From Leptotrichia buccalis C-1013-b (GTDB lineage: Bacteria; Fusobacteriota; Fusobacteriia; Fusobacteriales; Leptotrichiaceae): a DNA stretch of 64,000 nt. The stretch's first letter is position 1. Every line of letters starts with the position of its first letter. The DNA is taken from contig NC_013192.1 in NCBI RefSeq assembly GCF_000023905.1, forward strand, positions 682,001-746,000. Reading direction: 5' to 3'. Shown piece by piece: positions 16,585 to 26,007 of the stretch. The notes under the pieces were generated by a model. The model was given only the letters and a program-made list of their open reading frames with translations, was not told the DNA's origin and did not search any database. The translations under genes and the position numbers were made by a program.

Positions 16585-17772
16585 ATGTTATTAAATGTAT
16601 ATAGTCGATATAATGTAATTTTTGACAAGGGGGAAGGAAGCTATATTTTTGATATCGAAGGGAATAAATATATCGATTTTGTATCGGGAATATCGGTAAA
16701 CTGTCTGGGGCATGCAAGTCCAGTAATTATAAATGCTCTAACTGAACAAAGTAAAAAATTGATACATATTTCAAATCTTTATTACAGCGAGCCTCAATTA
16801 GAGCTGGCAAAAAAACTTACAGAAAACAGTGCGATGGAGAAAGTATTTTTTACTAACAGTGGAACAGAAGCAATTGAACTGGCAGTAAAAATTGCTCACA
16901 AATATGGTAATAATTTATCGTATGATGAAAATGGAAATAAAATTATTGACAAAACTGAAATAATTTATATGAAAAATTCATTTCACGGACGCTCAACAGG
17001 AGCATTAGCAATAACAGGACAGCCTAAATACCAGAAGCCTTTTGAGCCTTTGATTTCTAATGTTACACAATGTAATTTTAATGATGTGAAAGATTTGAAG
17101 GCAAAAGTGAGTGAAAAAACGGCAGCCATAATTTTGGAGCCAATTCAGGGAGAAAGTGGGCTGGAAAGTGCAACACCCGAATTTATGCAGGCGATAAAGG
17201 AGTTGAGTGAAAAATATAATGCACTTGTGATTTTTGATGAAATTCAATGCGGGATGGGAAGAACTGGAAAATTGTTTGCTTATGAAAATTTTGAGATTAT
17301 TCCAGATATTGTCACTGTGGCAAAATCGCTTGGTGGCGGTGTTCCAATTGGAGCAACTCTTACAAAGGGCAAGGCAAACGATGTTTTGAAGCCTGGAGAT
17401 CATGGTTCGACTTATGGGGGAAATCCGCTAGTTTGTGCTGTTGCAAATGCTGTTTTGCATGAATTGATTGACAATAAACTGGTTGAAAAGGATGTTGTGG
17501 AAAAAGGGCAGTATTCTCTTAAAAAATTGGAAGAATTGAAGGGGAAATATAATTTTATTGATGAAATTCGTGGAAAAGGGCTGCTTTTGGGAATAAAATT
17601 TGACGAAAGCAAAGTTTTGGCAAAAGATGTAGTTTTAAAGGCATTGGAAAATGGGCTGCTGCTAGTTGGAGCTGGAAATAACGTTGTGAGATTTTTCCCG
17701 CCATTTAATGTGAAAACTGAAGAAATTGATGAAGCAGTATCAATATTGAGCAAAGTTTTGGAAACGTTTTAG
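16585..17772 (+). CDS. argD: acetylornithine aminotransferase (ArgD)
   Basis: ArgD is a PLP-dependent class III aminotransferase that converts N-acetylglutamate semialdehyde to N-acetylornithine using glutamate. The 395 residues include TNSGTEAIELAVKIA, the FHGRSTGAL motif, the PLP-phosphate region VIFDEIQCGMGRTGK, and the Schiff-base lysine in TVAKSLGGGVPIGA. It starts 27 bases after argB with AGAAGGGAAG upstream. Related enzymes can also serve as succinyldiaminopimelate aminotransferase in lysine synthesis, but the operon fixes the main role as arginine synthesis. Confidence 0.96.
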   Translation: MLLNVYSRYNVIFDKGEGSYIFDIEGNKYIDFVSGISVNCLGHASPVIINALTEQSKKLIHISNLYYSEPQLELAKKLTENSAMEKVFFTNSGTEAIELAVKIAHKYGNNLSYDENGNKIIDKTEIIYMKNSFHGRSTGALAITGQPKYQKPFEPLISNVTQCNFNDVKDLKAKVSEKTAAIILEPIQGESGLESATPEFMQAIKELSEKYNALVIFDEIQCGMGRTGKLFAYENFEIIPDIVTVAKSLGGGVPIGATLTKGKANDVLKPGDHGSTYGGNPLVCAVANAVLHELIDNKLVEKDVVEKGQYSLKKLEELKGKYNFIDEIRGKGLLLGIKFDESKVLAKDVVLKALENGLLLVGAGNNVVRFFPPFNVKTEEIDEAVSILSKVLETF

Positions 17773-17857
17773 TCTTTTTTATAATATTGTAAATTAGAGG
17801 TTATTGAGGTAAAATTATAATGAAGGAATAAAAAAATTATAAATAAAGGTGAGACTT

Positions 17858-18406
17858 ATGAAAATTTTTAGAAAAATTGCGATAATAGCTGTTTTGTTAA
17901 GTTTGATAAGTTTTGGTAATTCAAATATTGAAAGTAAGATTGCTCAAATTAGGAAAGATTACAAAGGTACTAATGCTATAAAGAATTATATTGTGAAGGA
18001 AATTGAGGATGATGAACAGAGTATAGAGGGTGGTGTTATAAGATATTATTTTCAAAATAGAATTGTTAAGAAAATTGTAACTGAATATTTTGGTGAAACC
18101 TGGAGAGGAACGACGGAGTATTACGTGAAAAATGGAAAAGTTTATTTTATTTTTAATAGAACTGAAAAATATAATGTTCCATATTATATAAATGCTGATT
18201 GGTACAGAGAAAATGATGTGGAAATTGGAGAAGTATTTGACAGTAAAAAGTCGGAAATTTTTGAAAAGAGATACTATTTTGATGAAAATATGAAATTGAT
18301 CCGATATACTGATGAAAATAAAAAAAATATTGAAAATGTACAAAAATTGAAAGAAATTGAAAAAGAGATTTTAAATGAATATTTTAGAATAAAAAATAGA
18401 AATTAA
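17858..18406 (+). CDS. secreted protein of unknown function in the arg operon
   Basis: A 182-residue protein with a clear signal peptide (residues 1-22, ending near SFGNSN) and a mature domain rich in Tyr, Lys and Glu with alternating beta-type strands (for example KVYFIFNRTEKYNVPYYI). It contains no Cys and no recognised motif. ATG 17858 follows AAAGGTGAG; an upstream in-frame GTG (17849) is part of that ribosome site. It sits between argD and argF with only 9 bases to argF, so it is probably cotranscribed with the arginine genes. No role can be named. Confidence 0.75.
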   Translation: MKIFRKIAIIAVLLSLISFGNSNIESKIAQIRKDYKGTNAIKNYIVKEIEDDEQSIEGGVIRYYFQNRIVKKIVTEYFGETWRGTTEYYVKNGKVYFIFNRTEKYNVPYYINADWYRENDVEIGEVFDSKKSEIFEKRYYFDENMKLIRYTDENKKNIENVQKLKEIEKEILNEYFRIKNRN

Positions 18407-18415
18407 GGAGAAAAT

Positions 18416-19405
18416 ATGTTAAAAGGAAAATCATTTTTAAAATTATTAGACTTTACAACAGAAGAATTACAATATTTACTAGATTTGGCCAAAAAATTGA
18501 AGGAAGATAAGAAAAATAAGACTGAGAAAAAAAAATTGACTGGTAAAAATATTGCATTGATTTTTGAAAAGACTTCGACACGTACTAGATGTGCTTTTGA
18601 AGTTGCGGCTTATAATCAGGGAGCAAATGTTACGTATATTGGGCCTTCTACTTCTCAGATGAATGATAAGGAGTCGATCGAGGATACTGCAAAAGTTCTG
18701 GGAAGATTTTATGATGGAATTGAGTATCGTGGATATGGACAGAATTTGATAGAAGCATTGGCCAAACATTCTGGCGTGCCTGTGTGGAATGGACTTACGA
18801 CTGAGTTTCATCCAACACAGGTTTTAGCGGATTTTTTAACTATTTTAGAGAAAAAGGGAACTTTGAAGGGAATTAAGTTTGCGTATCTTGGAGATGGAAA
18901 AAATAATATGGCAAGTTCACTTATGATTGGTGCAGCAAAATTTGGGATGGATTTTAGAATTGTTGCTCCGAAAGAATATTTTCCAGATAAAGAATTGGCT
19001 GAAACTGCATTGAAACTGGCTGAAGAAAATGGAGGGCGTGTTTCATTTACGGATGATAGAATTGGGGGAGTGAAAGATGCGGATGTGATTTATACGGATG
19101 TCTGGGTTTCGATGGGAGAATCTTATGATGTGTGGGAAGAAAGAATAAATCGACTTTCATATTATCAGGTAAATAGTGAGCTTATAAAACACGCAAAGGA
19201 TGACTATCTGTTTATGCATTGCCTGCCTGCATTTCATGACTTAAATACAAAAGTTGCAAAGGAAATTGAAAAGAAGTACGGAATTAAGGAAATGGAAGTT
19301 ACTGATGAAGTGTTTAGAAGTAAAAATTCAGTGGTATTTGATGAGGCGGAAAACAGAATGCATACGATTAAGGCAGTTATGGTAGCAACTTTAGGTGATA
19401 TTTAA
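18416..19405 (+). CDS. argF: ornithine carbamoyltransferase (ArgF)
   Basis: ArgF joins carbamoyl phosphate and ornithine to form citrulline. The 329 residues carry the carbamoyl phosphate loop STRTR (54-58), the ornithine-side motif [12 protein letters not shown], and the HCLPAFHD motif with the active-site cysteine. Sequence alone does not separate anabolic ArgF from catabolic ArcB, but its place at the end of argCJBD without arcA or arcC supports the anabolic role. AAGGAGAAA precedes the ATG. argG and argH for the last two steps are not in the window. Confidence 0.95.
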   Translation: MLKGKSFLKLLDFTTEELQYLLDLAKKLKEDKKNKTEKKKLTGKNIALIFEKTSTRTRCAFEVAAYNQGANVTYIGPSTSQMNDKESIEDTAKVLGRFYDGIEYRGYGQNLIEALAKHSGVPVWNGLTTEFHPTQVLADFLTILEKKGTLKGIKFAYLGDGKNNMASSLMIGAAKFGMDFRIVAPKEYFPDKELAETALKLAEENGGRVSFTDDRIGGVKDADVIYTDVWVSMGESYDVWEERINRLSYYQVNSELIKHAKDDYLFMHCLPAFHDLNTKVAKEIEKKYGIKEMEVTDEVFRSKNSVVFDEAENRMHTIKAVMVATLGDI

Positions 19406-19541
19406 TTTTTAAATTTTAAAAAATTGTATTAATTAAATTAAAACTGTGAAAAAAAGCTAAAAATAAGGATAATATATTGAAATATTAGAAAAAATATACT
19501 AAAATGATATTGAAGATTAAACATTCAGAAAGGAGAAATTG

Positions 19542-20783
19542 GTGAAGTCAATTTTAAAGAAAATATCATTATTAGCAATTACAGTTTTAACGGCAGCTAC
19601 ATTGAATGCCTCGAATATTATAGTGGGAAGTAATAACAATGCAGCAAAAGTTAGTAATCAAAAGGTTACAAAAAATAAAGAATTAAGAGGTGTCTGGGTA
19701 GCAAGTGTCAGCAATATCGACTGGCCTTCTAAAAAAGGACTTAGTGTGGATCAGCAAAAAAGAGAATTTTTGACAATCCTTGATAATGTGAAGAAGTGGA
19801 ATATGAATGCAGTATTTGTACAAGTAAAACCTGCTTCGGATGCTTTTTATCCATCTAAATATTCACCATGGTCTGAATATTTGACAGGAACTCAAGGAAT
19901 AAATCCAGGATACGATCCATTAAAATTCATGGTAGAAGAAGCTCATAAGAGAGGTATTGAATTTCATGCATGGTTTAATCCATACAGACTTTCAACTTCA
20001 GGTTCAAGAGATAGATTATCAAGTGATAATATTGGACGTAAAAAACCTGAATGGACAGTAGCTTACGGAGGGCAATTATACTTAAATCCAGGAATTCCTG
20101 AAGTTAATGATTATGTTGTGAATAGTATTGTTGAAGTTGTAAAGAACTACGATATTGATGGTGTTCATATGGATGATTATTTCTATCCATATAAAGTTAA
20201 AAATCAAGAATATCCAGATTCTGCACAATTTAAAAAATATGGAAGTAAATTTTCTTCAATTGGAGATTGGAGAAGAAATAACGTAAATACTTTAATTGAA
20301 AAATTACATAATTCAATTAAAAAAGAAAAAGAAAATGTGGAATTTGGAATAAGTCCATTTGGTGTATGGAGAAATGCGTCTACTGATCCAGTAAGAGGTT
20401 CTCAAACAACTGCAGGTGTACAAAATTATGACGATTTGTATGCAGATATTTTACTTTGGATGAATAAAGGATGGATAGACTATGTAGCGCCGCAAATTTA
20501 CTGGAATCAAGGACATAAAGCCGCTGAGTATAATACGCTTGTAAAATGGTGGAGTAAATATGCAGCACAAACAAATACAAACTTGTATATTGGACAGGCA
20601 GCATACAAAATAAATGAGTGGAAAAATGCTAAAGAGTTAATAAATCAGATAAATTTCAACAGAAATTATCCAGAAGTGAAAGGAAGTATTTTCTTTAGCT
20701 ACAAATCATTATTAACAAATCCTAAAAATGCTACAAACGGTTTAGCACAAGGGCCTTATGCTAACACTAATATTGAAAATTAA
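19542..20783 (+). CDS. secreted glycoside-hydrolase-like protein (GHL10/DUF187)
   Basis: A protein of 413 residues with a signal peptide (about 1-24) and a TIM-barrel domain of the GH10-like/DUF187 family. Diagnostic segments are LRGVWVASVSNIDWPS, FVQVKPASDAFYPSKYSPWSE, HAWFNPYR and DGVHMDDYFYPY, which holds the acidic active-site residues. Homologues such as DigH in E. coli cleave denuded peptidoglycan, so an envelope role is plausible. AAGGAG at 19530-19535 suits the GTG at 19542; a TTG at 19539 is also possible. A strong terminator follows 50 bases after the stop. Confidence 0.85.
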   Translation: MKSILKKISLLAITVLTAATLNASNIIVGSNNNAAKVSNQKVTKNKELRGVWVASVSNIDWPSKKGLSVDQQKREFLTILDNVKKWNMNAVFVQVKPASDAFYPSKYSPWSEYLTGTQGINPGYDPLKFMVEEAHKRGIEFHAWFNPYRLSTSGSRDRLSSDNIGRKKPEWTVAYGGQLYLNPGIPEVNDYVVNSIVEVVKNYDIDGVHMDDYFYPYKVKNQEYPDSAQFKKYGSKFSSIGDWRRNNVNTLIEKLHNSIKKEKENVEFGISPFGVWRNASTDPVRGSQTTAGVQNYDDLYADILLWMNKGWIDYVAPQIYWNQGHKAAEYNTLVKWWSKYAAQTNTNLYIGQAAYKINEWKNAKELINQINFNRNYPEVKGSIFFSYKSLLTNPKNATNGLAQGPYANTNIEN

Positions 20784-20832
20784 GAGTTTAGATTTTTTAG
20801 AAATTGAAAAAAATAAGAAATAAAAAATTAAA

Positions 20833-20882
20833 AAATCAGTATTATTGAAGTAAAATGCAACTTTAATAGTGCTGGTTTTTTT
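20833..20882 (+). terminator. Rho-independent terminator after the GH10-like gene
   Basis: A long stem of about 19 bp with several G-U pairs (20833-20851 with 20860-20878) is followed by seven T residues. It separates the arg/GH10 region from the ATP synthase promoter. Confidence 0.8.
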
Positions 20883-20927
20883 ATAGGGAAATTAAAATAG
20901 TGCTTTAAATATTTATAGTAATAAAAT

Positions 20928-20956
20928 TTGCAAAATGAATTTAATTGGAGTATAAT
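20928..20956 (+). promoter_or_regulatory. sigma70-type promoter of the ATP synthase operon
   Basis: TTGCAA at 20928-20933 and consensus TATAAT at 20951-20956 with a 17-base spacer lie 61 bases before atpB. No other strong promoter is seen until after atpC. Confidence 0.78.
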
Positions 20957-21016
20957 AAACATATGTAACAAAGTTTTTTTAATCTTTACTCAAAGTTGGG
21001 AGAAAGGAGGGAAATA

Positions 21017-21913
21017 ATGAAAAGTAAAATTTGGAAATTTTTGGGATTCCTGTTTCTTATGATGATTGTTGTAAACTTGATTTTATCAATTATTTCGACA
21101 ATTTTACCAGTAAGATTTGAATCACCAAGTTCCGTTGTAGAAGCACCGCATTATTTTAACTTTGTTCTAGGAAACTTTAGATTTTCACTTAGTCAGACAG
21201 TGCTTGATACTTGGGTAATTATGCTTATAATTATATTTCTTGTAAGAAAAGGGACAAAAAATATAAGTGTTGAAAATCCAAGTAAGATGCAGATTATAAT
21301 GGAAGAGTATTACCATTTTATTGAAAATACATTTTTGACTACATTTGGAAAACATAAAAAAAACTATATACCATTTTTTTCGGCATTGTTCATATTTATA
21401 ATGTTCTCAAACTTAAGTACATTTTTATTTCCATTCATTATGATGGGAGTAACAGAAAATGGAGTTAAAACGATAAAACCATTTTTTAGAACTCCGACAG
21501 CCGATCCAAATACAACAATAGGATTATCACTTATAGTAATTGTTATTTTCTTAGCAGTTTCTATAAAACAGCATGGATTAAAAGGGTATATAAAAACATT
21601 ATTTGAACCAATGTGGTTTATGTTCCCGCTAAATGTAGTAGATATTTTTTCAAAAGTGTTAAATACATCAATGCGGTTATTTGGAAATATGCTTGCAGGA
21701 CTTGTAATTGTTGGGCTTTTATACAGTCTTGTAGGACGTGGAATGCTTCAGTCATTGACACATGATATGCTGAAGGGAAGTTTTTCATTTTCAGTCGGAT
21801 GGCCGATGCTTATACAGCTTTATCTAGATTTATTTATTGGGATTGTACAGGCATTTGTATTTACAATACTTTCATCAGTCTATGTAAGTGAAGCGTTGGG
21901 TGAAGAAGAGTAA
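21017..21913 (+). CDS. atpB: F1Fo ATP synthase subunit a
   Basis: Subunit a forms the two ion half-channels beside the c ring. The 298-residue chain has six or so membrane segments and the essential stator arginine in NTSMRLFGNMLAG (Arg220). ATG 21017 is chosen because AAAGGAGG sits at 21003-21010; the TTG at 20996 lies upstream of that site. It is the first gene after the promoter, and atpI is absent. Together with the sodium-type c subunit next door it probably conducts Na+. Confidence 0.95.
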   Translation: MKSKIWKFLGFLFLMMIVVNLILSIISTILPVRFESPSSVVEAPHYFNFVLGNFRFSLSQTVLDTWVIMLIIIFLVRKGTKNISVENPSKMQIIMEEYYHFIENTFLTTFGKHKKNYIPFFSALFIFIMFSNLSTFLFPFIMMGVTENGVKTIKPFFRTPTADPNTTIGLSLIVIVIFLAVSIKQHGLKGYIKTLFEPMWFMFPLNVVDIFSKVLNTSMRLFGNMLAGLVIVGLLYSLVGRGMLQSLTHDMLKGSFSFSVGWPMLIQLYLDLFIGIVQAFVFTILSSVYVSEALGEEE

Positions 21914-21962
21914 AAATTTTAAAATAAAAATTATTAAATCAATAAAACAGGAGGATTAAAGA

Positions 21963-22199
21963 ATGAAGGAAATGATTCAAGCAGCAGCTTTATTAGGAGC
22001 AGGTATTGCAGCAGTAGGAGGAATTGGAGCAGGATTAGGACAGGGAATTGCAACTGGATATGCAGTAGAAGCAGTTTCAAGACAGCCTGAAGCTAAACAG
22101 GATATTATGCAGACATTAATTACAGGATTGGCAATTACTGAGTCATCAGCGATTTATGCATTGGTTATAGCATTCTTGTTAATTTTCTTAAAAGGATAA
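21963..22199 (+). CDS. atpE: F1Fo ATP synthase subunit c, sodium-type
   Basis: A 78-residue hairpin of two membrane helices that forms the rotor ring. The ion-binding carboxylate is Glu60 in the outer helix. Gln27 (GLGQG), Ser61 next to Glu60, and Tyr65 match the Na+ ligands described for Ilyobacter tartaricus and Propionigenium c subunits (Gln32, Glu65, Ser66, Tyr70). Proton-type c subunits usually lack this Gln/Glu-Ser set. The loop RQPEAK is the standard F1 contact. AGGAGG precedes the ATG. Na+ coupling is inferred from these residues. Confidence 0.95.
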   Translation: MKEMIQAAALLGAGIAAVGGIGAGLGQGIATGYAVEAVSRQPEAKQDIMQTLITGLAITESSAIYALVIAFLLIFLKG

Positions 22200-22232
22200 A
22201 AATAAAAAATTAAGAAGAGATAGGTTGGAGCA

Positions 22233-23405
22233 ATGAAGAATTTAAAAAAAATAACGGTAACTTTAACAGCTTTATCTGGAGCAATGTTTTCAAATTCAGC
22301 TTTTGGTGCATCAAATTCAGATAATTCCGATACAGGAGCAAAAACTACAAAAAAATCGAATACTCAAACGAAAAAAAATAAAAAAACATCAAATTCAAAG
22401 AAAAAAAGTTCTAGTACTCTAAAGGAAAGTACTTTAAAAGCAACAAAGTCAACTTCATCTAATAAAATTGCTGGTAAGATAACAGCAAGACCAGCTACAG
22501 AAAAGAAAAGTAGAAATAAAAATAAAAAATTGCGAACTAAATCTTCAGCACAAAAATCTAAGGAAAGTTCTAAAATAATTAAAAAAATAAATAAAGAAAT
22601 TGCAAAAAAAGAAATAAATGTAAATTCTAAGAAGATAATAAAAGATAAGAAGGATGAAATTGAAAAAGCTTATGCAAGCCAAAAACTAGAAGATTTTCAA
22701 AAACCGACTGACAAAAATGATTCGGAAAATAATTCAGAGCTTGTAAAACAAAATGAAGAAATTGAAAATGATGTTAAAGTGGAAAAACCTGTAACAGAAG
22801 AAAAAGAAGAAGAAAGAGTACTTTCTACCGCTTCGCCAGTGTCTACTCAAAATTATAAGGTTTCTTATATTGAAATTAACAGTATTGATACTAATAGTAA
22901 TGGAAAACTGACTAAATCTACTAAAATGGACATCAGCTTTGGTGTAGAACTGGAAGTAAAAAATCCTGAAATTGAGCTTGAGAATGTAAAGGTATATTTA
23001 GTAACTCCAGGAAAAAGAGAAAAATTGATTATCGATTCTAAAGTTCCAAAAGAAAGAACTGTAAGAAGTGAAAATGAAGGACTTTTTGAAGCATGGATTA
23101 CTAATGTTGGTATGAAATCGAATATTAAAAATTTTGATAACGAGAAAATTGATAATCATATAAGATGGAATGGAACATCTGGAATAATGGGAAGTGTATC
23201 ATTTAAAGATTTGATAAAAACACCAGCAGAAAAAAATGAAATGGATAAAAAAAGTTTTTTTGAAAAAATAAAAAGTTTGGTTTCACCAGGTAATCAATAC
23301 AGTTATTTATTTAAGTTTGTAATAAAAGCAAAAGATAAAGAAGAGGAACTAATTTATCAACCAGCCATTTTCAATGTTAAATTAATGGGAGCTAAAAAAA
23401 TATAA
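22233..23405 (+). CDS. unknown secreted Lys/Ser-rich protein inside the atp operon
   Basis: A 390-residue protein with a signal peptide (about 1-26, ending SAFGA), then a long low-complexity basic region rich in Lys, Ser, Thr and Asn (about 27-150), an acidic linker (about 150-205), and a C-terminal domain (about 210-390) with predicted beta strands. I do not recognise the C-terminal domain. It lies between atpE and atpF, 33 and 39 bases from its neighbours, in the same direction, so it is almost certainly cotranscribed with the ATP synthase. The signal peptide argues against a soluble F1 subunit. Confidence 0.8.
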   Translation: MKNLKKITVTLTALSGAMFSNSAFGASNSDNSDTGAKTTKKSNTQTKKNKKTSNSKKKSSSTLKESTLKATKSTSSNKIAGKITARPATEKKSRNKNKKLRTKSSAQKSKESSKIIKKINKEIAKKEINVNSKKIIKDKKDEIEKAYASQKLEDFQKPTDKNDSENNSELVKQNEEIENDVKVEKPVTEEKEEERVLSTASPVSTQNYKVSYIEINSIDTNSNGKLTKSTKMDISFGVELEVKNPEIELENVKVYLVTPGKREKLIIDSKVPKERTVRSENEGLFEAWITNVGMKSNIKNFDNEKIDNHIRWNGTSGIMGSVSFKDLIKTPAEKNEMDKKSFFEKIKSLVSPGNQYSYLFKFVIKAKDKEEELIYQPAIFNVKLMGAKKI

Positions 23406-23444
23406 AAATAAAAGGAACAAAAATAGAATTAATAAGGAGTAAAA

Positions 23445-23939
23445 ATGAATGAAGGAGCAAAATTAGTAAACATAGACTTTACGATGGCTATTCAAATAAT
23501 AAACTTTATAGTATTAGTCTATTTTTTTTCACGAACTTTTGCAAAAAAAATCGGCAAAGTGCTTGAAGATAGAAAGAAATTAGCTTTATCTGAAATGGAA
23601 ATTGTCGAAAATGAAAAAGAAAAATTAGAAGAACAGAAAAAAACAATGGAAAAATTGAAAAAAGAATCCAAAAGACGTGCAAACGATATTCTGATAAAAG
23701 CCGAAAGACAGGCGGATGATAGAAAAGATCAAATTATATCGCAAGCTATGAGTAATCGTGAAAGAATGATGATGAAAGCAGAAGCCGATATTGAAAAAAT
23801 GCGTCAAAATGCCAAATTTGAACTTCAAAAGGAAGTTGGAGAAATGGCAGTTGAACTTGCAGAAAAAATTATTAAGGAAAATATCGACGAAAAACAAGAT
23901 GCAACTATTAATAAGTTTATTAATGAGATAGGAGATTAA
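23445..23939 (+). CDS. atpF: F1Fo ATP synthase subunit b
   Basis: Subunit b is the peripheral stalk: a short N-terminal membrane helix (about residues 13-30, IQIINFIVLVYFF) followed by a long, highly charged helix that dimerises. The 164 residues match the family. The charged part is rich in Lys/Glu with heptad-like spacing. AAGGAGTAAAA precedes the ATG. The stop is followed by atpH after a single base. It is separated from atpE by the unknown secreted protein gene, which is not the usual order. Confidence 0.94.
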   Translation: MNEGAKLVNIDFTMAIQIINFIVLVYFFSRTFAKKIGKVLEDRKKLALSEMEIVENEKEKLEEQKKTMEKLKKESKRRANDILIKAERQADDRKDQIISQAMSNRERMMMKAEADIEKMRQNAKFELQKEVGEMAVELAEKIIKENIDEKQDATINKFINEIGD

Positions 23940-23940
23940 A

Positions 23941-24468
23941 ATGGCTAATGATGAAATTGCAAAAAGATATGCAGGAGCAATTTATAATATAGCAAAATCT
24001 TCTGACAGTGTAAATGAAGTTAGGGAAGTATTGAATATTCTTATGGAAAATTATGAGGAAAGTGAGGAATTTAGAAAGATTCTGGAAGATCCTTTAAAAA
24101 AGTTTTCTAAAAAAGAAAAGTTTTTGGAAAAATCTTTTAACCATACAAGCAAGGAATCACTTGGAGTAATAAAATATATTGTAAAAAAGCAAAGATTATC
24201 GTTAATCGGAGAAATAAAAGATTATTTTTTAAAACTTTATTATGAAGAAAATAATAAACTTCCAGTAACTGCTATATTTGCAAAAGAGCTATCAGAAAAA
24301 CAAAGAGAACAGTTAGTACAGAAATTAGAAAAAAAATACAATAAAAAGATTGTCTTAAATGTCAAAGTTGATAAGGAAATAATTGGCGGAGGAATTTTAA
24401 AAATTGGTAATGAAGTTATTAACGGTTCTATAAAAAATCAAATTGAGGAAATAAAGAAAAATTTTTAG
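23941..24468 (+). CDS. atpH: F1Fo ATP synthase subunit delta
   Basis: Subunit delta links the b stalk to the top of the alpha3beta3 head. The 175 residues have the N-terminal helical domain (IAKRYAGAIYNIAK), which is the family's opening signature, and the C-terminal motif IIGGGILKIGNEVINGSIKNQI. The gene starts one base after the atpF stop, so the two are probably translationally coupled. Length and order are normal for the operon. Confidence 0.95.
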   Translation: MANDEIAKRYAGAIYNIAKSSDSVNEVREVLNILMENYEESEEFRKILEDPLKKFSKKEKFLEKSFNHTSKESLGVIKYIVKKQRLSLIGEIKDYFLKLYYEENNKLPVTAIFAKELSEKQREQLVQKLEKKYNKKIVLNVKVDKEIIGGGILKIGNEVINGSIKNQIEEIKKNF

Positions 24469-24486
24469 AAACGGAGGTGCTTTTCT

Positions 24487-25992
24487 TTGAGAATCAAGCC
24501 AGAAGAAATAAGTAAAATAATCCGAAGCGAAATCGAAAATTACAAAAGTTCACTGGATATTTCCAATACTGGAACGGTTTTGGAAGTAGGAGATGGAATT
24601 GCCAGAATCTACGGATTAAGCGACGCTATGGCAGGAGAGCTTCTGCAATTTGAAAATGGAACTGTCGGAATGGCACTAAACTTGGAAGAAAGTAACATTG
24701 GAGCAGTAATTTTTGGAAAAACACAAGGTATAAAAGAAGGAAGCATAGTAAAAGGATTAGGAAAAGTAGCTGAAGTTCCAGCTGGAAATGAGCTGCTTGG
24801 AAGAGTAGTTGACGCACTTGGGACTCCTATTGATGGAAAAGGCTCTATAACAGCTGATAAATATATGCCAATTGAGCGACAGGCTTCAGGAATTATCGCA
24901 AGAAAACCTGTTACACAGCCTATGCAGACAGGAATAAAGGCAATAGATGGAATGTTTCCGATTGGAAAAGGGCAGAGGGAATTAATAATTGGAGATAGAC
25001 AAACTGGAAAAACAGCAATTGCAATTGATGCCATTATAAATCAAAAAAATAACGATGTTTTATGTGTTTATGTTGCAATCGGTCAGAAAAGATCAACTGT
25101 TGCACAAATTTATAAAAAATTAGAAGAAGCAGGTGCATTAGAATATACAATTATAGTTGCAGCAACTGCATCAGAATCAGCACCACTTCAATATTTGGCA
25201 CCATATTCAGGAGTTGCTATGGGTGAATATTTTATGGATCAAGGGAAAGATGTACTGATAGTTTATGATGATTTATCAAAACACGCTGTGGCTTATCGTG
25301 AAATGTCATTGTTATTGAAACGTCCACCAGGAAGGGAAGCATATCCAGGAGATGTTTTCTATCTGCATTCAAGACTTCTTGAAAGAGCAGCAAAATTAAG
25401 TGATAAATTGGGTGGAGGTTCAATTACCGCACTTCCAATTGTAGAAACACGTGCTGGAGATATTTCGGCATATATCCCAACAAATGTCATTTCGATAACA
25501 GATGGACAAATATTCTTGGAAACAGATTTGTTTAATTCGGGATTCAGACCAGCAATAAATGCGGGAGTTTCTGTATCACGGGTTGGAGGAGCTGCACAAA
25601 TCAAGGCTATGAAGCAAGTTGCTTCAAAAGTAAAACTGGAACTTGCCCAATATAACGAACTTTTGGCATTCACACAATTTGGCTCAGATTTGGATAAAGC
25701 TACAAGAGATCAGCTTAACCGTGGATCTAAAATTATGGAAGTGTTAAAACAGCCGCAATACAGTCCGTACAGAGTTGAAGAACAAGTAATTTCATTTTAT
25801 TGTGTAACAAACGGATATTTTGATGATGTTCCAAATGAAAAAGTGAGAGTATTTGAAAAAGATTTAATAGAAGCAATTAGAAATGATTCAAATATCTTAA
25901 ATGAAATTTTGGAGAAAAAGTCGTTGGATGATGACTTGAAAAATGGGCTTGACGAATTTATAGTTAATTATAAAAAAGAATATGTCTGGTAA
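24487..25992 (+). CDS. atpA: F1Fo ATP synthase subunit alpha (TTG start)
   Basis: Subunit alpha forms the noncatalytic nucleotide sites of F1. The 501 residues include the P-loop GDRQTGKT (169-176) and the family signature near [14 protein letters not shown]. The N-terminal helix [19 protein letters not shown] is normal. The start is TTG at 24487: GGAGGTG lies at 24473-24479 with correct spacing, and no ATG is available nearby. A weak start codon for a subunit needed in three copies per complex is odd, although the strong ribosome site may compensate. Confidence 0.96.
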   Translation: MRIKPEEISKIIRSEIENYKSSLDISNTGTVLEVGDGIARIYGLSDAMAGELLQFENGTVGMALNLEESNIGAVIFGKTQGIKEGSIVKGLGKVAEVPAGNELLGRVVDALGTPIDGKGSITADKYMPIERQASGIIARKPVTQPMQTGIKAIDGMFPIGKGQRELIIGDRQTGKTAIAIDAIINQKNNDVLCVYVAIGQKRSTVAQIYKKLEEAGALEYTIIVAATASESAPLQYLAPYSGVAMGEYFMDQGKDVLIVYDDLSKHAVAYREMSLLLKRPPGREAYPGDVFYLHSRLLERAAKLSDKLGGGSITALPIVETRAGDISAYIPTNVISITDGQIFLETDLFNSGFRPAINAGVSVSRVGGAAQIKAMKQVASKVKLELAQYNELLAFTQFGSDLDKATRDQLNRGSKIMEVLKQPQYSPYRVEEQVISFYCVTNGYFDDVPNEKVRVFEKDLIEAIRNDSNILNEILEKKSLDDDLKNGLDEFIVNYKKEYVW

Positions 25993-26007
25993 AGCAGGTG
26001 AAAATAT

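Noticed and set aside
24609-25673. Minus-strand ORFs inside atpA
   Set aside because: They overlap a highly conserved gene and show no recognisable motif or start signals.
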